Below are positions 16,423 to 24,731 of a stretch of DNA of 64,000 bases, piece by piece. Location: positions 373,127 through 437,126 of the forward strand of contig NZ_VLNT01000001.1 of the NCBI RefSeq assembly GCF_007421815.1. Direction: 5' to 3'. The notes under the pieces were generated by a model that searched no databases, had not been told where the DNA came from, and worked only from the letters and a program-made list of their open reading frames with translations. How positions within the stretch are numbered: the stretch's first letter is position 1; every line of letters begins with the position of its first letter. The stretch is from Aeromicrobium piscarium. Lineage in GTDB: Bacteria > Actinomycetota > Actinomycetes > Propionibacteriales > Nocardioidaceae. The position numbers and the translations under genes were made by a program.

Positions 16423-17768
16423 CGTCGGATCACCTCGATAGCTCCGGCCGAACTGTTGATGGATAGGTGGAAGACATCCGACCCGGGGTCGCCGTAGTCG
16501 AGATGCGGGCTCCAGCCGTCGGCGGTACGCTCGAAGACCTTCACCTGGCCCGCCCAGCGGATGGCGGCATCGACATGGACGTCGAGATCGCGGGGTACGA
16601 CGACCCGCACCAGGCCGAGCCCGTGGTCGATCTCCACGGACTCCCCAGCGAGATCGCCCGGGACCGGGACATCGGTGAGGTCATAGGTCACCTGGCCGGC
16701 GCCGGTGTCGATCGCGCGGGTGGCCTGGCCGACCGATGTCGGGGTGAAGGTGAAGTCGCCGGCACGAGCATTCGGCAGCGCGGACGTCGCCGCGAGGACG
16801 ACGCACAACACGAGACCGACCGGGACGAGGAGTCCGGCATTGCCGATCTTGCTGCCCACGAGCAGGCCCACAGCGGTGAGGACCAGGCCGGTGAGCGCGT
16901 AGACCTCGGGAACGACATTCGCGACCTGCTCGGACCAGAGCCACAGGCCACCCCAGGCGAGCAGGATGAGCGAGACGGTGCCGAGGAACAGAGCCGGCGA
17001 CCAGGGAGTCCGCGGAGGCCCTGGGGGCGGGGGAGGACCGTGCATGAGGGGAGGCCCGGACGTGGGCGGCTGTGCGCCATCGTCCTCGTCGTCCGAAGCG
17101 ATGCCGTCATCGCCCGACTCGTCGGCCGCCTTCTCGGTCGAGCCACCGGCGGGGGTTGGCCCGAGTGTCGTGGTGACGGAGTCATGTCCGGCCGGAGACG
17201 GGGTCGCGGCGAACGGCGGTGAGCCTGGACTCGGCGGGCCGTACGGGACCCCCGGAGCCGGTGGACCGTACGGAGTCCCCGGGGGCGGCGAGGCCTGGGT
17301 GCCGCGCCGGTGCCGTCCTGAGACGAACCAGTAGACCAGGGCGATGGGGACGGCGACCCAGAACAGCACCCAGAGCGTCACCCAGGCCCAGCCGCCGAGT
17401 CCCCAGGCGCTGTCGCCGAGGATCGCGGCGATGGCGATCGCCCCCGCGATCGCCAGGCCCACCATCCGGACCTGCTTCTCGTTCTCGCCGAGGCCGAACA
17501 TCTCGCCCAACACGCTGCGGTCCTTGCCCTCCTCCGGCATGAGAAGCCAGCACGCCCCGTAGAGCACGAGGCCGGACAGCCCGACGAGGGTGAGCACGAC
17601 GAAGCCGACGCGCACGATCACCGGATCGATGCCGAGCCAGCGGGCGATGCCGGTGGAGACACCGGCGATCATCCGATCCGAGCGCGGTCGGCGTGCGTTC
17701 TCGAAGTCCTGGAGTCGGCGTGGCGGCGAGGACGCGTCCCGCGGCGTCGATGTGTCCTGATCGTTCAT
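16419..17768 (-). CDS. PspC domain protein with LiaF-like C-terminal domain
   Basis: A 449-residue membrane protein. The N-terminal PspC domain reads SDRMIAGVSTGIARWLGIDP and LVLYGACWLLMPEEG. Two further helices follow, then a Pro/Gly-rich cytosolic linker (PPPGTPYGPPAPGVPYGPP), a further group of helices (~residues 270-350) and a beta-rich C-terminal domain of ~100 residues resembling LiaF/DUF4097 toast-rack domains (VEIDHGLGLVRVVVPRDLDV). GGAG precedes the ATG at 17768. It diverges from the PspC-type kinase gene, so it is a likely target or partner of that two-component system. Confidence 0.85.
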   Translation of the reverse strand: MNDQDTSTPRDASSPPRRLQDFENARRPRSDRMIAGVSTGIARWLGIDPVIVRVGFVVLTLVGLSGLVLYGACWLLMPEEGKDRSVLGEMFGLGENEKQVRMVGLAIAGAIAIAAILGDSAWGLGGWAWVTLWVLFWVAVPIALVYWFVSGRHRRGTQASPPPGTPYGPPAPGVPYGPPSPGSPPFAATPSPAGHDSVTTTLGPTPAGGSTEKAADESGDDGIASDDEDDGAQPPTSGPPLMHGPPPPPGPPRTPWSPALFLGTVSLILLAWGGLWLWSEQVANVVPEVYALTGLVLTAVGLLVGSKIGNAGLLVPVGLVLCVVLAATSALPNARAGDFTFTPTSVGQATRAIDTGAGQVTYDLTDVPVPGDLAGESVEIDHGLGLVRVVVPRDLDVHVDAAIRWAGQVKVFERTADGWSPHLDYGDPGSDVFHLSINSSAGAIEVIRR

Positions 17769-17836
17769 GTCTCCATCGTGGCCGTCCGGCGCTCCGCCGA
17801 CCATCGGGTGTTTCCCTGATTCCTCCCGGTGTCGTG

Positions 17837-17863
17837 TCAGGGCGATGCCGGGGTCGTCCCTGG
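17837..17863. promoter_or_regulatory. Inverted repeat in the PspC/kinase divergent promoter
   Basis: TCAGGGCGA and its near-complement TCGTCCCTGG flank GTGCCGGGG-like sequence within the 132-nt divergent region. It could be an operator for the adjacent LuxR-type regulator. The evidence is only its symmetry and position. Confidence 0.3.
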
Positions 17864-17900
17864 TGGCGCGCTCACGCGGCCGCGTGTGAGGCTTGGTGCC

Positions 17901-19145
17901 GTGACCACCTCCGCCGCCCCGCCGCATCCCCGAGCGACGCGGCCCGTCGACCGGCGGATCGTGGGAGGCGTCGCGGCCGGGTTGTCCGACCACCTGAACG
18001 TGCCGGTGCTGTGGATCCGGATCGGGTTCGTGGTTGCGACGTGGTTCAACGCCGCCGGGATCATCGGCTATCTGCTGCTCTGGCGCTTCCTGCCGCTGTC
18101 CTCACCCGACGACACCCCCGGCATCGCCTCAGCCACACGGGCCGGCATGCGAGGTGCGGAACGGACCTCCGCCCGCGAGATCGCCCAGACGGTCGCGATC
18201 GGCGCGGTGGGGCTGGGTGTCTTCGCGCTGATCTCGATTCTCGGCGGCGGTGTGTCCTCCCGCCTGCTGATCCCGGTGCTCGCCGGCGCCCTGGGCGTCG
18301 CCCTGATCTGGCGCCAGCTCGACGACGCCACCTGGAGCTCCTGGCTGCGACAGACCCGAGGTGCCGGCTACTGGGCGCGTATCGCCGCCGGCCTCGGCCT
18401 CGTCGGGCTCGCCGCCGTCTATGTCATCTCCGAAGGCCGGGGCTGGAACGCCACCCTCGATCTCGTCGCCGCCGCGGTGGTGGCGGTCTTGGGCATCGGA
18501 CTCATCCTCGGACCGTGGATCGGGAGCCTCTGGCACGATCTGGAGAGCGAGCGGCGCGAACGGATCCGCTCCCAGGAGCGCGCGGACATGGCCGCGCACC
18601 TGCACGACTCGGTGCTCCAGACCCTCGCGCTGCTGCAGAAGAACGCGGCCGACCCTCGTACGGTCGCCACGCTGGCGCGGCGGCAGGAACGTGAGCTGCG
18701 GACCTGGCTGTACGGCGATGAGATGCCCGGTGACGGCACGGCGGTGCACTCGTTGCGCACCGAGGCGGAGGACGTCGAGACCTCGCATCGCGTGGCGGTC
18801 GAGCTGGTGGCGGTCGGCGATCACCCGCTGTCGGCGGACGCGGTCGCGCTCGTCCGTGCCGCTCGCGAGGCGATGGTCAACGCCGCCAAGCACGCCGGTT
18901 CCGAGCGCGTCGACGTCTACGCCGAGTTCGCCGCCGACCGTGGCGAGGTCTTCGTGCGCGATCGCGGAGTGGGCTTCGATCCCGACGGAGTCGCCGACGA
19001 CCGGCAGGGCATCCGCGGATCGATCGTGGAACGGATGCGTCGCCACGGCGGCGAGGCGACGGTCAAGAGCACACCGGGGGAGGGCACGGAGATCGTGCTG
19101 ACGATGCCGTGGGACGATCCGGCCGAGGAGGACGAGGATGGATGA
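17901..19145 (+). CDS. PspC-domain sensor histidine kinase
   Basis: A 414-residue kinase. It starts with a PspC domain (DRRIVGGVAAGLSDHLNVPV, ATWFNAAGIIGYLLLWRFLP), continues with two pairs of membrane helices, and has a NarL-type kinase module: H box AAHLHDSVLQTLALLQ with phospho-acceptor His235, N box VRAAREAMVNAAKHAG and G box VRDRGVGFDPDGV. The GTG at 17901 begins the conserved part. It overlaps the response regulator by eight bases. The same pair next to guaA occurs in Corynebacterium and relatives. It probably senses membrane stress. Confidence 0.92.
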   Translation: MTTSAAPPHPRATRPVDRRIVGGVAAGLSDHLNVPVLWIRIGFVVATWFNAAGIIGYLLLWRFLPLSSPDDTPGIASATRAGMRGAERTSAREIAQTVAIGAVGLGVFALISILGGGVSSRLLIPVLAGALGVALIWRQLDDATWSSWLRQTRGAGYWARIAAGLGLVGLAAVYVISEGRGWNATLDLVAAAVVAVLGIGLILGPWIGSLWHDLESERRERIRSQERADMAAHLHDSVLQTLALLQKNAADPRTVATLARRQERELRTWLYGDEMPGDGTAVHSLRTEAEDVETSHRVAVELVAVGDHPLSADAVALVRAAREAMVNAAKHAGSERVDVYAEFAADRGEVFVRDRGVGFDPDGVADDRQGIRGSIVERMRRHGGEATVKSTPGEGTEIVLTMPWDDPAEEDEDG

Positions 19146-19779
19146 GTTGCGAGTCGTGGTCGTCGATGACCACGCGATGTTCCGGTCCGGCGTGCGCGCC
19201 GAGCTCGAACGCGTGGGAGCGGGACGGGTCCGCGTGGTCGCGGAGGCCGAGGACGTCCCCTCGGCGGTGCGGGTCATCGCCGACCATCGTCCGGACGTCG
19301 TGCTGCTCGACGTCCACATGCCCGGCGGGGGAGGCCCGGAGGTCATCGCCCAGGCGCCCGGCGCCACGTATCTCGCGCTGTCGGTGAGCGACGCGGCGGA
19401 GGACGTGATCGGTGTCATCCGGGCGGGAGCGCGCGGCTATGTCACCAAGAACATCGCCGCGGACGAGCTGGTGGACGGCATTGAGAGGGTCGCGGCGGGG
19501 GACGCGGTGTTCTCGCCGCGGCTGGCCGGTTTCGTCCTGGACGCCTTCGCCGGCACGATCGCCGTGGCCCATGTCGACGAGGATCTGGACCGGCTCACCG
19601 AGCGCGAGCGGGAGGTCATGCGCCTCATCGCGCGCGGCTATGCCTACAAGGAAGTGGCCAAGGAGCTGTTCATCTCGATCAAGACGGTTGAGACCCATGT
19701 CTCCAATGTGCTGCGCAAGCTTCAGCTCTCCAGCCGCCACGAGCTCACTCGCTGGGCCAGCGACCGCCGCCTCATCTGA
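19138..19779 (+). CDS. LuxR/NarL family response regulator
   Basis: A 213-residue regulator. The receiver has acidic Asp10/Asp11, phospho-acceptor Asp58 (VVLLDVHMPGGGG) and the switch Lys in YVTKN. The C-terminal LuxR helix-turn-helix is LTEREREVMRLIARGYAYKE, then FISIKTVETHVSNVLRKLQL. The start overlaps the kinase gene. It presumably activates the divergent PspC operon. Confidence 0.95.
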   Translation: MDELRVVVVDDHAMFRSGVRAELERVGAGRVRVVAEAEDVPSAVRVIADHRPDVVLLDVHMPGGGGPEVIAQAPGATYLALSVSDAAEDVIGVIRAGARGYVTKNIAADELVDGIERVAAGDAVFSPRLAGFVLDAFAGTIAVAHVDEDLDRLTEREREVMRLIARGYAYKEVAKELFISIKTVETHVSNVLRKLQLSSRHELTRWASDRRLI

Positions 19780-19810
19780 CCTGAAGGCTCGTCCGCGCGG
19801 CTGGAGGAGG

Positions 19811-19926
19811 GGCGGTGAGTTACGCACCTCTCGTTTCCCAGGGCGGTGGGTTGCGCACCTCTCACCGACCTCGAGAGGTGCGTAACCCACCGCCCCGGGT
19901 GGGCAGGGGTGCGTAACCCACCGCTC
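19811..19926. repeat. Intergenic palindromic repeat, family D copy 1
   Basis: Two forward units GCGGTGAGTTACGCACCTC (19811-19833) and a variant (19841-19864) face two inverted units, GGTGCGTAACCCACCGC cores at 19872-19893 and 19905-19926, giving + + - -. It lies between the LuxR gene and the PopR-like gene and fills the 218-nt gap with no ORF. Confidence 0.88.
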
Positions 19927-19997
19927 GAGTTCGGCGCGTGATTCTGCTGTCGGCAGAAGACGCGAAGGCAGGCGACAGGCCCGGCCTACGATGAAGC

Positions 19998-20324
19998 ATG
20001 CCGGAAACTCCATCGTCCCCCGATCATGCGGCGGTGCGCGAGCCGCTCTGGCGCGAGGCGCTCGGCGCGCGGTTGCGTGACGAACGTCGACGTCGCGACG
20101 AGACCCTCGGCGATGTCGCCCGGCGCGCGGGCATCTCGCTGCAGTATCTGTCCGAGATCGAACGCGGGATCAAGGAGCCGTCGAGCGAGATGATCGCGGC
20201 GGTGGCCGGGGCGCTGGACCTGACGCTGCTCGATCTCACCGTCGAGGTCTCCCGGCAGCTGAGCGCTCCCGCGGCGGGCACGCCGCGCGGCGCCCACCGT
20301 GGTGCCTTCGCCCTGGCCGCCTAG
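19998..20324 (+). CDS. XRE-family regulator, PopR/ClgR-like
   Basis: A 108-residue protein with a ClgR-type helix-turn-helix: ARLRDERRRRDETLGDVARR, then AGISLQYLSEIERGIKEPSS and EMIAAVAGALD. In Streptomyces, PopR, a close relative of ClgR, activates clpP3 clpP4, and the convergent genes here are two ClpP subunits, so PopR is the best match. The C-terminus ends in alanines (FALAA), reminiscent of the degradable tails of PopR/ClgR. TACGAT at 19987-19992 lies five bases before the ATG. Confidence 0.82.
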   Translation: MPETPSSPDHAAVREPLWREALGARLRDERRRRDETLGDVARRAGISLQYLSEIERGIKEPSSEMIAAVAGALDLTLLDLTVEVSRQLSAPAAGTPRGAHRGAFALAA

Positions 20325-20346
20325 CGACCGATGCGCGCCCAGCCGG

Positions 20347-20465
20347 GGGCGGTGGGTTGTCAACGTCTCCCTCCCCGGTGGAGGTAGCTGATCAACATCA
20401 TCGGGGCTCGATAACGTTGATCAGCTACCGCCACCAGCGAGGAAAGGTTGACCAGCTACCGCTAC
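20347..20465. repeat. Intergenic palindromic repeat, family C copy 2
   Basis: Between the convergent regulator and clpP genes. There is a degenerate forward unit (20347-20370), a forward unit GGAGGTAGCTGATCAACA (20376-20402), an inverted unit GTTGATCAGCTACCGCC core (20411-20434) and a second inverted unit GGTTGACCAGCTACCGC (20443-20465), giving + + - -. Confidence 0.82.
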
Positions 20466-20499
20466 CGGAACCTGCCCGGGGCGCTCCGCGGCAGCGCCG

Positions 20500-21093
20500 T
20501 CAGCCGTCCCGTTCCGCGAGCACGGCGTCGATGAGTCCGTAGTCGCGGGCGGCCTCGGCAGTGAAGACCCGGTCGCGGTCGGTGTCGGCGCGCAGCGTCG
20601 CGACATCCTGGCCGGTGTGCCGAGAGAGGATCCCCTCGATGTCCGTGCGGATCCGCACCACCTCGTCGGCCTGCAGGATCAGGTCGGGGATAGGGCCGCG
20701 TCCCTGCGCCGCCGGCTGATGCAGCACGATCCGCGCGTGGGGCAGAGCGGCCCGTGCCCCCGGGGCCCCGGCGGCCAGCAGCACCGCACCGACGGAGATC
20801 GCCTGGCCGACGCAGGTCGTGGCGACGCGGGGCCGCACGTACCGCATGGTGTCCTGGATCGCGAGCATCGCGCTCGGATCGCCGCCCTCGCAGTTGATAT
20901 AGAGCTGGATGTCGCGGCTGGGATCGTCCGCCTCGAGATGCAGCAGTTGGGCGACGAGGGCGTTCGCCACCCCGGCGTCGATCGCGGTGCCCAGATAGAC
21001 GACCCGCTCGGTGAGCAGGTGGGAGTAGACGTCCATGATCCGCTCGCCGCGCGGGTTCTGGGTGATGACATTCGGGATCGGGTAACTGCTCAT
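20500..21093 (-). CDS. clpP: ATP-dependent Clp protease proteolytic subunit (ClpP3/P4-like)
   Basis: A 197-residue ClpP with an intact triad: Ser100 (VGQAISVGAVLLAAG), His125 (RIVLHQPAA) and Asp174 (TDRDRVFTA). The substrate strand region YINCEGGDPSAMLAIQDTM is typical. The start overlaps the other ClpP gene by four bases, so the two subunits are co-translated. The convergent PopR-like gene suggests this is the secondary ClpP pair, not the main clpP1P2. Confidence 0.93.
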   Translation of the reverse strand: MSSYPIPNVITQNPRGERIMDVYSHLLTERVVYLGTAIDAGVANALVAQLLHLEADDPSRDIQLYINCEGGDPSAMLAIQDTMRYVRPRVATTCVGQAISVGAVLLAAGAPGARAALPHARIVLHQPAAQGRGPIPDLILQADEVVRIRTDIEGILSRHTGQDVATLRADTDRDRVFTAEAARDYGLIDAVLAERDG

Positions 21094-21710
21094 CGTCTCG
21101 CTCCCGCTGCCAGGCCCAGCGGCTGCGGCTGCGTCGGAGAGATCGCGTCGAAGCTGCCCGCGATCTCATCGACGAAGCCGTAGTCGAGTGCCTCTTGGGC
21201 CGAGTACCAGCGGTCACGCAGGGAGTCGTTGAACACGCGCTCGATCGGTTGTCCGGTGTCCTGGGCGATCAGTCCGAGCACCGTGTCGCGGGTATGACGC
21301 AGGTCCTCGGCCTGGAGCTCCAGGTCGACGGCGGTGCCCGAGATACCCGCTGAGCCCTGGTGCATCAAGATGCGCGAGTGGGGAAGAGCCCGCCGTTTGC
21401 CGCGGCTTCCGGCCGACAGCAGGAACTGCCCGGCGCTGCACGCCATCCCCAGTACCAAGGTCGACACGTCGCAGGGGACCATCCGCATGACATCGCGGAT
21501 CGCGAGCATCGCCGGGACCGAGCCGCCGGGGGAATGGATCCACAGAGCGATGTCCGCTCCCGGCCTCTCGGCGGCCAGGGTGATGAACTGGGTGGCGAGG
21601 AGGGTTCCGTTGTCGTCGTCGAGTTGCCCGTCCAGCACCAGTACGCGCTGCTGGTACAGCTCCCGGCGCGTGCTCTCGCCGAACAATCGAGGGTTCGTCT
21701 CATCGGTCAT
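21090..21710 (-). CDS. clpP: ATP-dependent Clp protease proteolytic subunit, first of the pair
   Basis: A 206-residue ClpP with the triad Ser92 (LGMACSAGQFLLSAG), His117 (RILMHQGSAG) and Asp166 (LRDRWYSAQEALDYG). LWIHSPGGSVPAMLAIRDVM is the substrate-binding strand. The nucleophile context ACSAG differs from the ASMGA of housekeeping ClpP, as in the Streptomyces ClpP3/P4 type. It is the promoter-proximal gene, with a 131-nt upstream region containing two direct repeats and a terminator from the GntR gene. Confidence 0.92.
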   Translation of the reverse strand: MTDETNPRLFGESTRRELYQQRVLVLDGQLDDDNGTLLATQFITLAAERPGADIALWIHSPGGSVPAMLAIRDVMRMVPCDVSTLVLGMACSAGQFLLSAGSRGKRRALPHSRILMHQGSAGISGTAVDLELQAEDLRHTRDTVLGLIAQDTGQPIERVFNDSLRDRWYSAQEALDYGFVDEIAGSFDAISPTQPQPLGLAAGARR

Positions 21711-21736
21711 GTCTTCACTGTGAGTCCCTCAGACGG

Positions 21737-21793
21737 CGGAACGAAGCCCCTTCCGCCCTCGGCGGAGCCTTCCACCCTCAGCAGAACGAACCC
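21737..21793 (-). promoter_or_regulatory. Direct repeats upstream of the clpP pair
   Basis: The motif GCGGAACGAAGCC (21737-21749) recurs as GCAGAACGAACCC (21781-21793), 44 nt apart, in the region before the first clpP gene. They could be binding sites for the PopR-like regulator. GGCGGAA/TTCCGCC at 21735-21757 can also form a small hairpin. Confidence 0.3.
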
Positions 21794-21800
21794 AGAACCG

Positions 21801-21829
21801 GTTGAGTGTGGGGGCACCCCACACTCAAC
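21801..21829. terminator. Terminator of the GntR gene
   Basis: A perfect 13-bp stem, GTTGAGTGTGGGG (21801-21813) with CCCCACACTCAAC (21817-21829) and a 3-nt loop, located 13 nt after the GntR stop on the minus strand. Confidence 0.75.
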
Positions 21830-21841
21830 GGGTTCGCGGAG

Positions 21842-22189
21842 TCACCAGACGCTCTCGAAGAGGGTGACGGCCTCGGCACGACCCATGCCGCGGCTCTGCG
21901 CGGACTTGGCGAAGGCGATGGCCGCGTTGCGGGTGTCGTCGTGGGTCAGCGTGGTGCTGGCGATGAAGGACCCTCGACGTCCCTCGGTGCGGATCACGCC
22001 CATCGCCTCGAGCTCGCGATAGGCGCGAGCCACTGTGTTGACCGCGAGCCCCAGCGTCTCCGCCAATGCCCGGACCGTGGGGAGCCGTTCACCCTCCGGC
22101 AGTTCGCCCGAGGCGGCGGCCTCGGCGATCCGCTGACGCAGCTGCTCGAACGGCGGAGCCGTCGCGTCGGAGTCGATCGTCCATTCCAT
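21842..22189 (-). CDS. GntR family regulator, YtrA type
   Basis: A 115-residue protein with an N-terminal winged helix (PPFEQLRQRIAEAAASGELP, then RLPTVRALAETLGLAVNTVA and RTEGRRGSFI) and only a short ~45-residue helical C-terminus. This is the YtrA-type layout, usually regulating ABC transporters. No transporter gene is adjacent, and the neighbours are clpP and the divergent pcrA, so the target is unclear. GGAGG lies only one base before the ATG at 22189, which may mean a leaderless transcript. Confidence 0.85.
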   Translation of the reverse strand: MEWTIDSDATAPPFEQLRQRIAEAAASGELPEGERLPTVRALAETLGLAVNTVARAYRELEAMGVIRTEGRRGSFIASTTLTHDDTRNAAIAFAKSAQSRGMGRAEAVTLFESVW

Positions 22190-22306
22190 GCCTCCATTGT
22201 GCTGCGTCGGTGGTAATGACGCCGACCACCTCCCGGAATGATCGCTCTGGTTCGAGAGGGCCACTCGCCCGTGCCGCTCGGGCGCGGAAGCGTCGGCGCG
22301 AGCCAC

Positions 22307-22320
22307 TAGTCTGGGGGTGA
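22307..22320 (+). promoter_or_regulatory. pcrA leaderless promoter, -10 TAGTCT
   Basis: TAGTCT at 22307-22312 is seven bases from the ATG at 22320 (four from the in-frame GTG at 22317), which favours a transcript starting at the ATG. Confidence 0.5.
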
Positions 22321-24653
22321 TGACTCTGCCGTTCCCCGTGCCCTCCTCGCCGGCCTCCGAGCGCGCCCCGCGTGTGGCCACCTCGGACCGCCTCGTCGAG
22401 GGGCTCAACGATGCCCAGCGCGAGGCCGTGACCCATACGGGCGGGCCCCTGCTCGTGGTGGCGGGTGCCGGATCGGGCAAGACCCGGGTGCTGACCCGGC
22501 GCATCGCCTGGTTGATCTCGGCGCGCGGCGCCCATCCGGGGTCGATCCTGGCCATCACGTTCACCAACAAGGCCGCCGCGGAGATGCGCGAGCGGGTGGC
22601 CGAGCTCGTGGGCGGCCGGGCCCGGATGATGTGGGTCTCCACCTTCCACTCCGCCTGCGTGCGCATCCTGCGCCGCGAGGCGGACAAGTTCGGGTTCACG
22701 TCCTCCTTCACGATCTACGACGCGGCCGATGCGCGCCGGCTCATGACCCTCGTGTGCCGCGATCTCGACCTCGATCCCAAGAAGGTCAATCCGCGCGCGG
22801 TGCTCAACCACGTGTCGAACCTCAAGAACGAGCTGGTCGACCACGAGGCCGCGTCGAGCCGGGCGCAGACGCCCACCGAGCAGCAGTACGCCGAGTGCTA
22901 TGCGCTCTACCAGCAGCGGCTGCGCGCGGCCAATGCGATGGACTTCGACGACCTCATCATGAACACCGTCCACCTGTTCCAGGGTTGGCCGGATGTCCGG
23001 GAGACCTATCGGCGTCGATTCCGCCACGTGCTCGTCGACGAGTACCAGGACACCAACCACGCGCAGTACGCGCTCATCCGCGAGCTGTGCGATGCGGAGT
23101 CCGATCTCATGGTGGTCGGCGACTCCGATCAGTCGATCTACGCCTTCCGCGGCGCCAATATCCGCAACATCCTTGAATTCGAGTCCGACTTCCCGGATGC
23201 GCACACCGTGCTGCTGGAGCAGAACTACCGCTCCACGCAGACCATCCTGACCGCCGCCAATGCCGTCATCAGCCGCAACGACGACCGCAAGGACAAGAAG
23301 CTCTGGTCCGCCGAGGGCGACGGCGACCAGGTCGTCGGCTATGTCGCCGACGACGAACGCGACGAGGCCCAGTTCATCGCCGACGAGATCGACCGACTCA
23401 CCGACGACGGTGCGGCGCAACCCAAGGATGTCGCGGTCTTCTACCGCACCAACGCTCAATCGCGTGTCTTCGAGGAAGTGTTCATCCGGGTCGGCCTGCC
23501 CTATCGCGTGGTGGGCGGCGTGCGGTTCTACGAGCGCAAGGAGGTCAAGGACGCTCTCGCCTATGTGCGAGCCCTGGTCAACCCGCGGGACGATGTCTCG
23601 CTGCGCCGGATCCTCAACGAGCCCAAGCGCGGTATCGGCGATCGCGCGGAGAGCGCCCTGGATCGTTTCGCCCAGCGGCGGCAGGTCAGCTTCTGGGAGG
23701 CGATGCACCGCGCCGACGAGGTCGAGGAGCTCGCCACGCGGTCGCGCACCGCGGTTCGACAGTTCGCCGAGGTGATGGGCGGGCTCAAACAGCTCGCCGA
23801 CTCCGGGGCGCCCGCCGATGCCGTGATCGAGGCTGCGCTCACGCGCACGGGCTATCTCACCGTCCTGGAGGAGAGCCGCGACCCGCAGGACGAGACCCGG
23901 GTGGAGAACCTCGCCGAGCTCGTCGCGGTGGCCCGGGAGTTCGTCGCCGGAGCGGCGACCTTGGCCGATGATGCCGAGACCGCCCCCGAGGATGTCGACG
24001 CCGGGGATCTGACGCCCGGCTCCCTTGCCGCGTTCCTGGAGCAGATCGCCCTCGTGGCCGATGCCGACGCGATTCCCGACGACGGCGAGGGGGTCGTGAC
24101 CCTCATGACGCTCCACACCGCCAAGGGGCTGGAATTCCCCGTCGTCTTCCTCACCGGGCTCGAGGACGGCGTCTTCCCGCACATGCGGTCGATGGGCGAT
24201 GCCAAGGAGCTCCAGGAGGAGCGCCGACTCGCCTATGTCGGCATCACTCGGGCCCAGAAACGGCTCTATCTGACGCGGGCGTCGGTGCGGTCCGCCTGGG
24301 GCGCGCCTGCCTACAACCCGCCTTCGCGGTTCCTCGAGGAGGTGCCCGATCACGTCATGGACTGGCGGCGCCTCGGCTCGCCGGCCACGCAGTGGACACC
24401 CAGCACACCCTCGGCATCCGCTCGGCGCGAGAGCGGCTCGTTCCGCTCGGCGAATGTCGCGGCGCGTTCCAAGCGGGCCACCCGCGACATCGTCGCGCTC
24501 GAACCCGGCGACCGGGTCACCCACGACACCTTCGGGCTCGGCACGGTCGTCGCGCTCGACGGCTCGGGGCAGAACTCGGTCGCGAGCGTGGACTTCGGCT
24601 CCCAGGGGGTCAAGCGGCTGCTGCTGCGGTACGCACCGCTCGACAAGCTCTGA
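22320..24653 (+). CDS. pcrA: UvrD/PcrA-type 3'-5' DNA helicase
   Basis: A 777-residue superfamily 1A helicase. Motif I is VVAGAGSGKTRVLTRRI near residue 50, motif Ia AITFTNKAAAEMRERV, motif II VLVDEYQDTNHAQY, motif III VVGDSDQSIYAFRGA, motif IV LLEQNYRST, motif V TLHTAKGLEFPVVFLTGLED and motif VI AYVGITRAQKRLYL. The C-terminus has the RNA-polymerase/UvrB-type tudor segment GDRVTHDTFGLGTVVALDG. It unwinds DNA in repair and replication. The ATG at 22320 was chosen over the GTG one codon earlier from promoter spacing. Confidence 0.96.
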   Translation: MTLPFPVPSSPASERAPRVATSDRLVEGLNDAQREAVTHTGGPLLVVAGAGSGKTRVLTRRIAWLISARGAHPGSILAITFTNKAAAEMRERVAELVGGRARMMWVSTFHSACVRILRREADKFGFTSSFTIYDAADARRLMTLVCRDLDLDPKKVNPRAVLNHVSNLKNELVDHEAASSRAQTPTEQQYAECYALYQQRLRAANAMDFDDLIMNTVHLFQGWPDVRETYRRRFRHVLVDEYQDTNHAQYALIRELCDAESDLMVVGDSDQSIYAFRGANIRNILEFESDFPDAHTVLLEQNYRSTQTILTAANAVISRNDDRKDKKLWSAEGDGDQVVGYVADDERDEAQFIADEIDRLTDDGAAQPKDVAVFYRTNAQSRVFEEVFIRVGLPYRVVGGVRFYERKEVKDALAYVRALVNPRDDVSLRRILNEPKRGIGDRAESALDRFAQRRQVSFWEAMHRADEVEELATRSRTAVRQFAEVMGGLKQLADSGAPADAVIEAALTRTGYLTVLEESRDPQDETRVENLAELVAVAREFVAGAATLADDAETAPEDVDAGDLTPGSLAAFLEQIALVADADAIPDDGEGVVTLMTLHTAKGLEFPVVFLTGLEDGVFPHMRSMGDAKELQEERRLAYVGITRAQKRLYLTRASVRSAWGAPAYNPPSRFLEEVPDHVMDWRRLGSPATQWTPSTPSASARRESGSFRSANVAARSKRATRDIVALEPGDRVTHDTFGLGTVVALDGSGQNSVASVDFGSQGVKRLLLRYAPLDKL

Positions 24654-24710
24654 CTATGACAGTGCCCACATGCCGGTCCGATCGGGCCCGATCGTGGAAC
24701 AGATGATCTC

Positions 24711-24727
24711 GATGCCACGTTGGCATC
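24711..24727. promoter_or_regulatory. Perfect palindrome before the MFS gene, candidate operator
   Basis: GATGCCA-CGT-TGGCATC, 7-bp arms with a 3-bp centre, ends five bases before the GTG at 24732. A regulator dimer bound here would block transcription of the exporter. No regulator gene is adjacent. Confidence 0.5.
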
Positions 24728-24731
24728 TTGC

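Noticed and set aside
22190..22316. Possible gene in the gap between GntR and pcrA
   Set aside because: Only shadow frames are present; the gap is explained by divergent promoters.
22089..24524. 811-residue open frame antisense to pcrA
   Set aside because: Composition is rich in Gly, Arg, His and Asp, as expected from the complement of a GC-biased gene; no family motif; pcrA is complete on the other strand.
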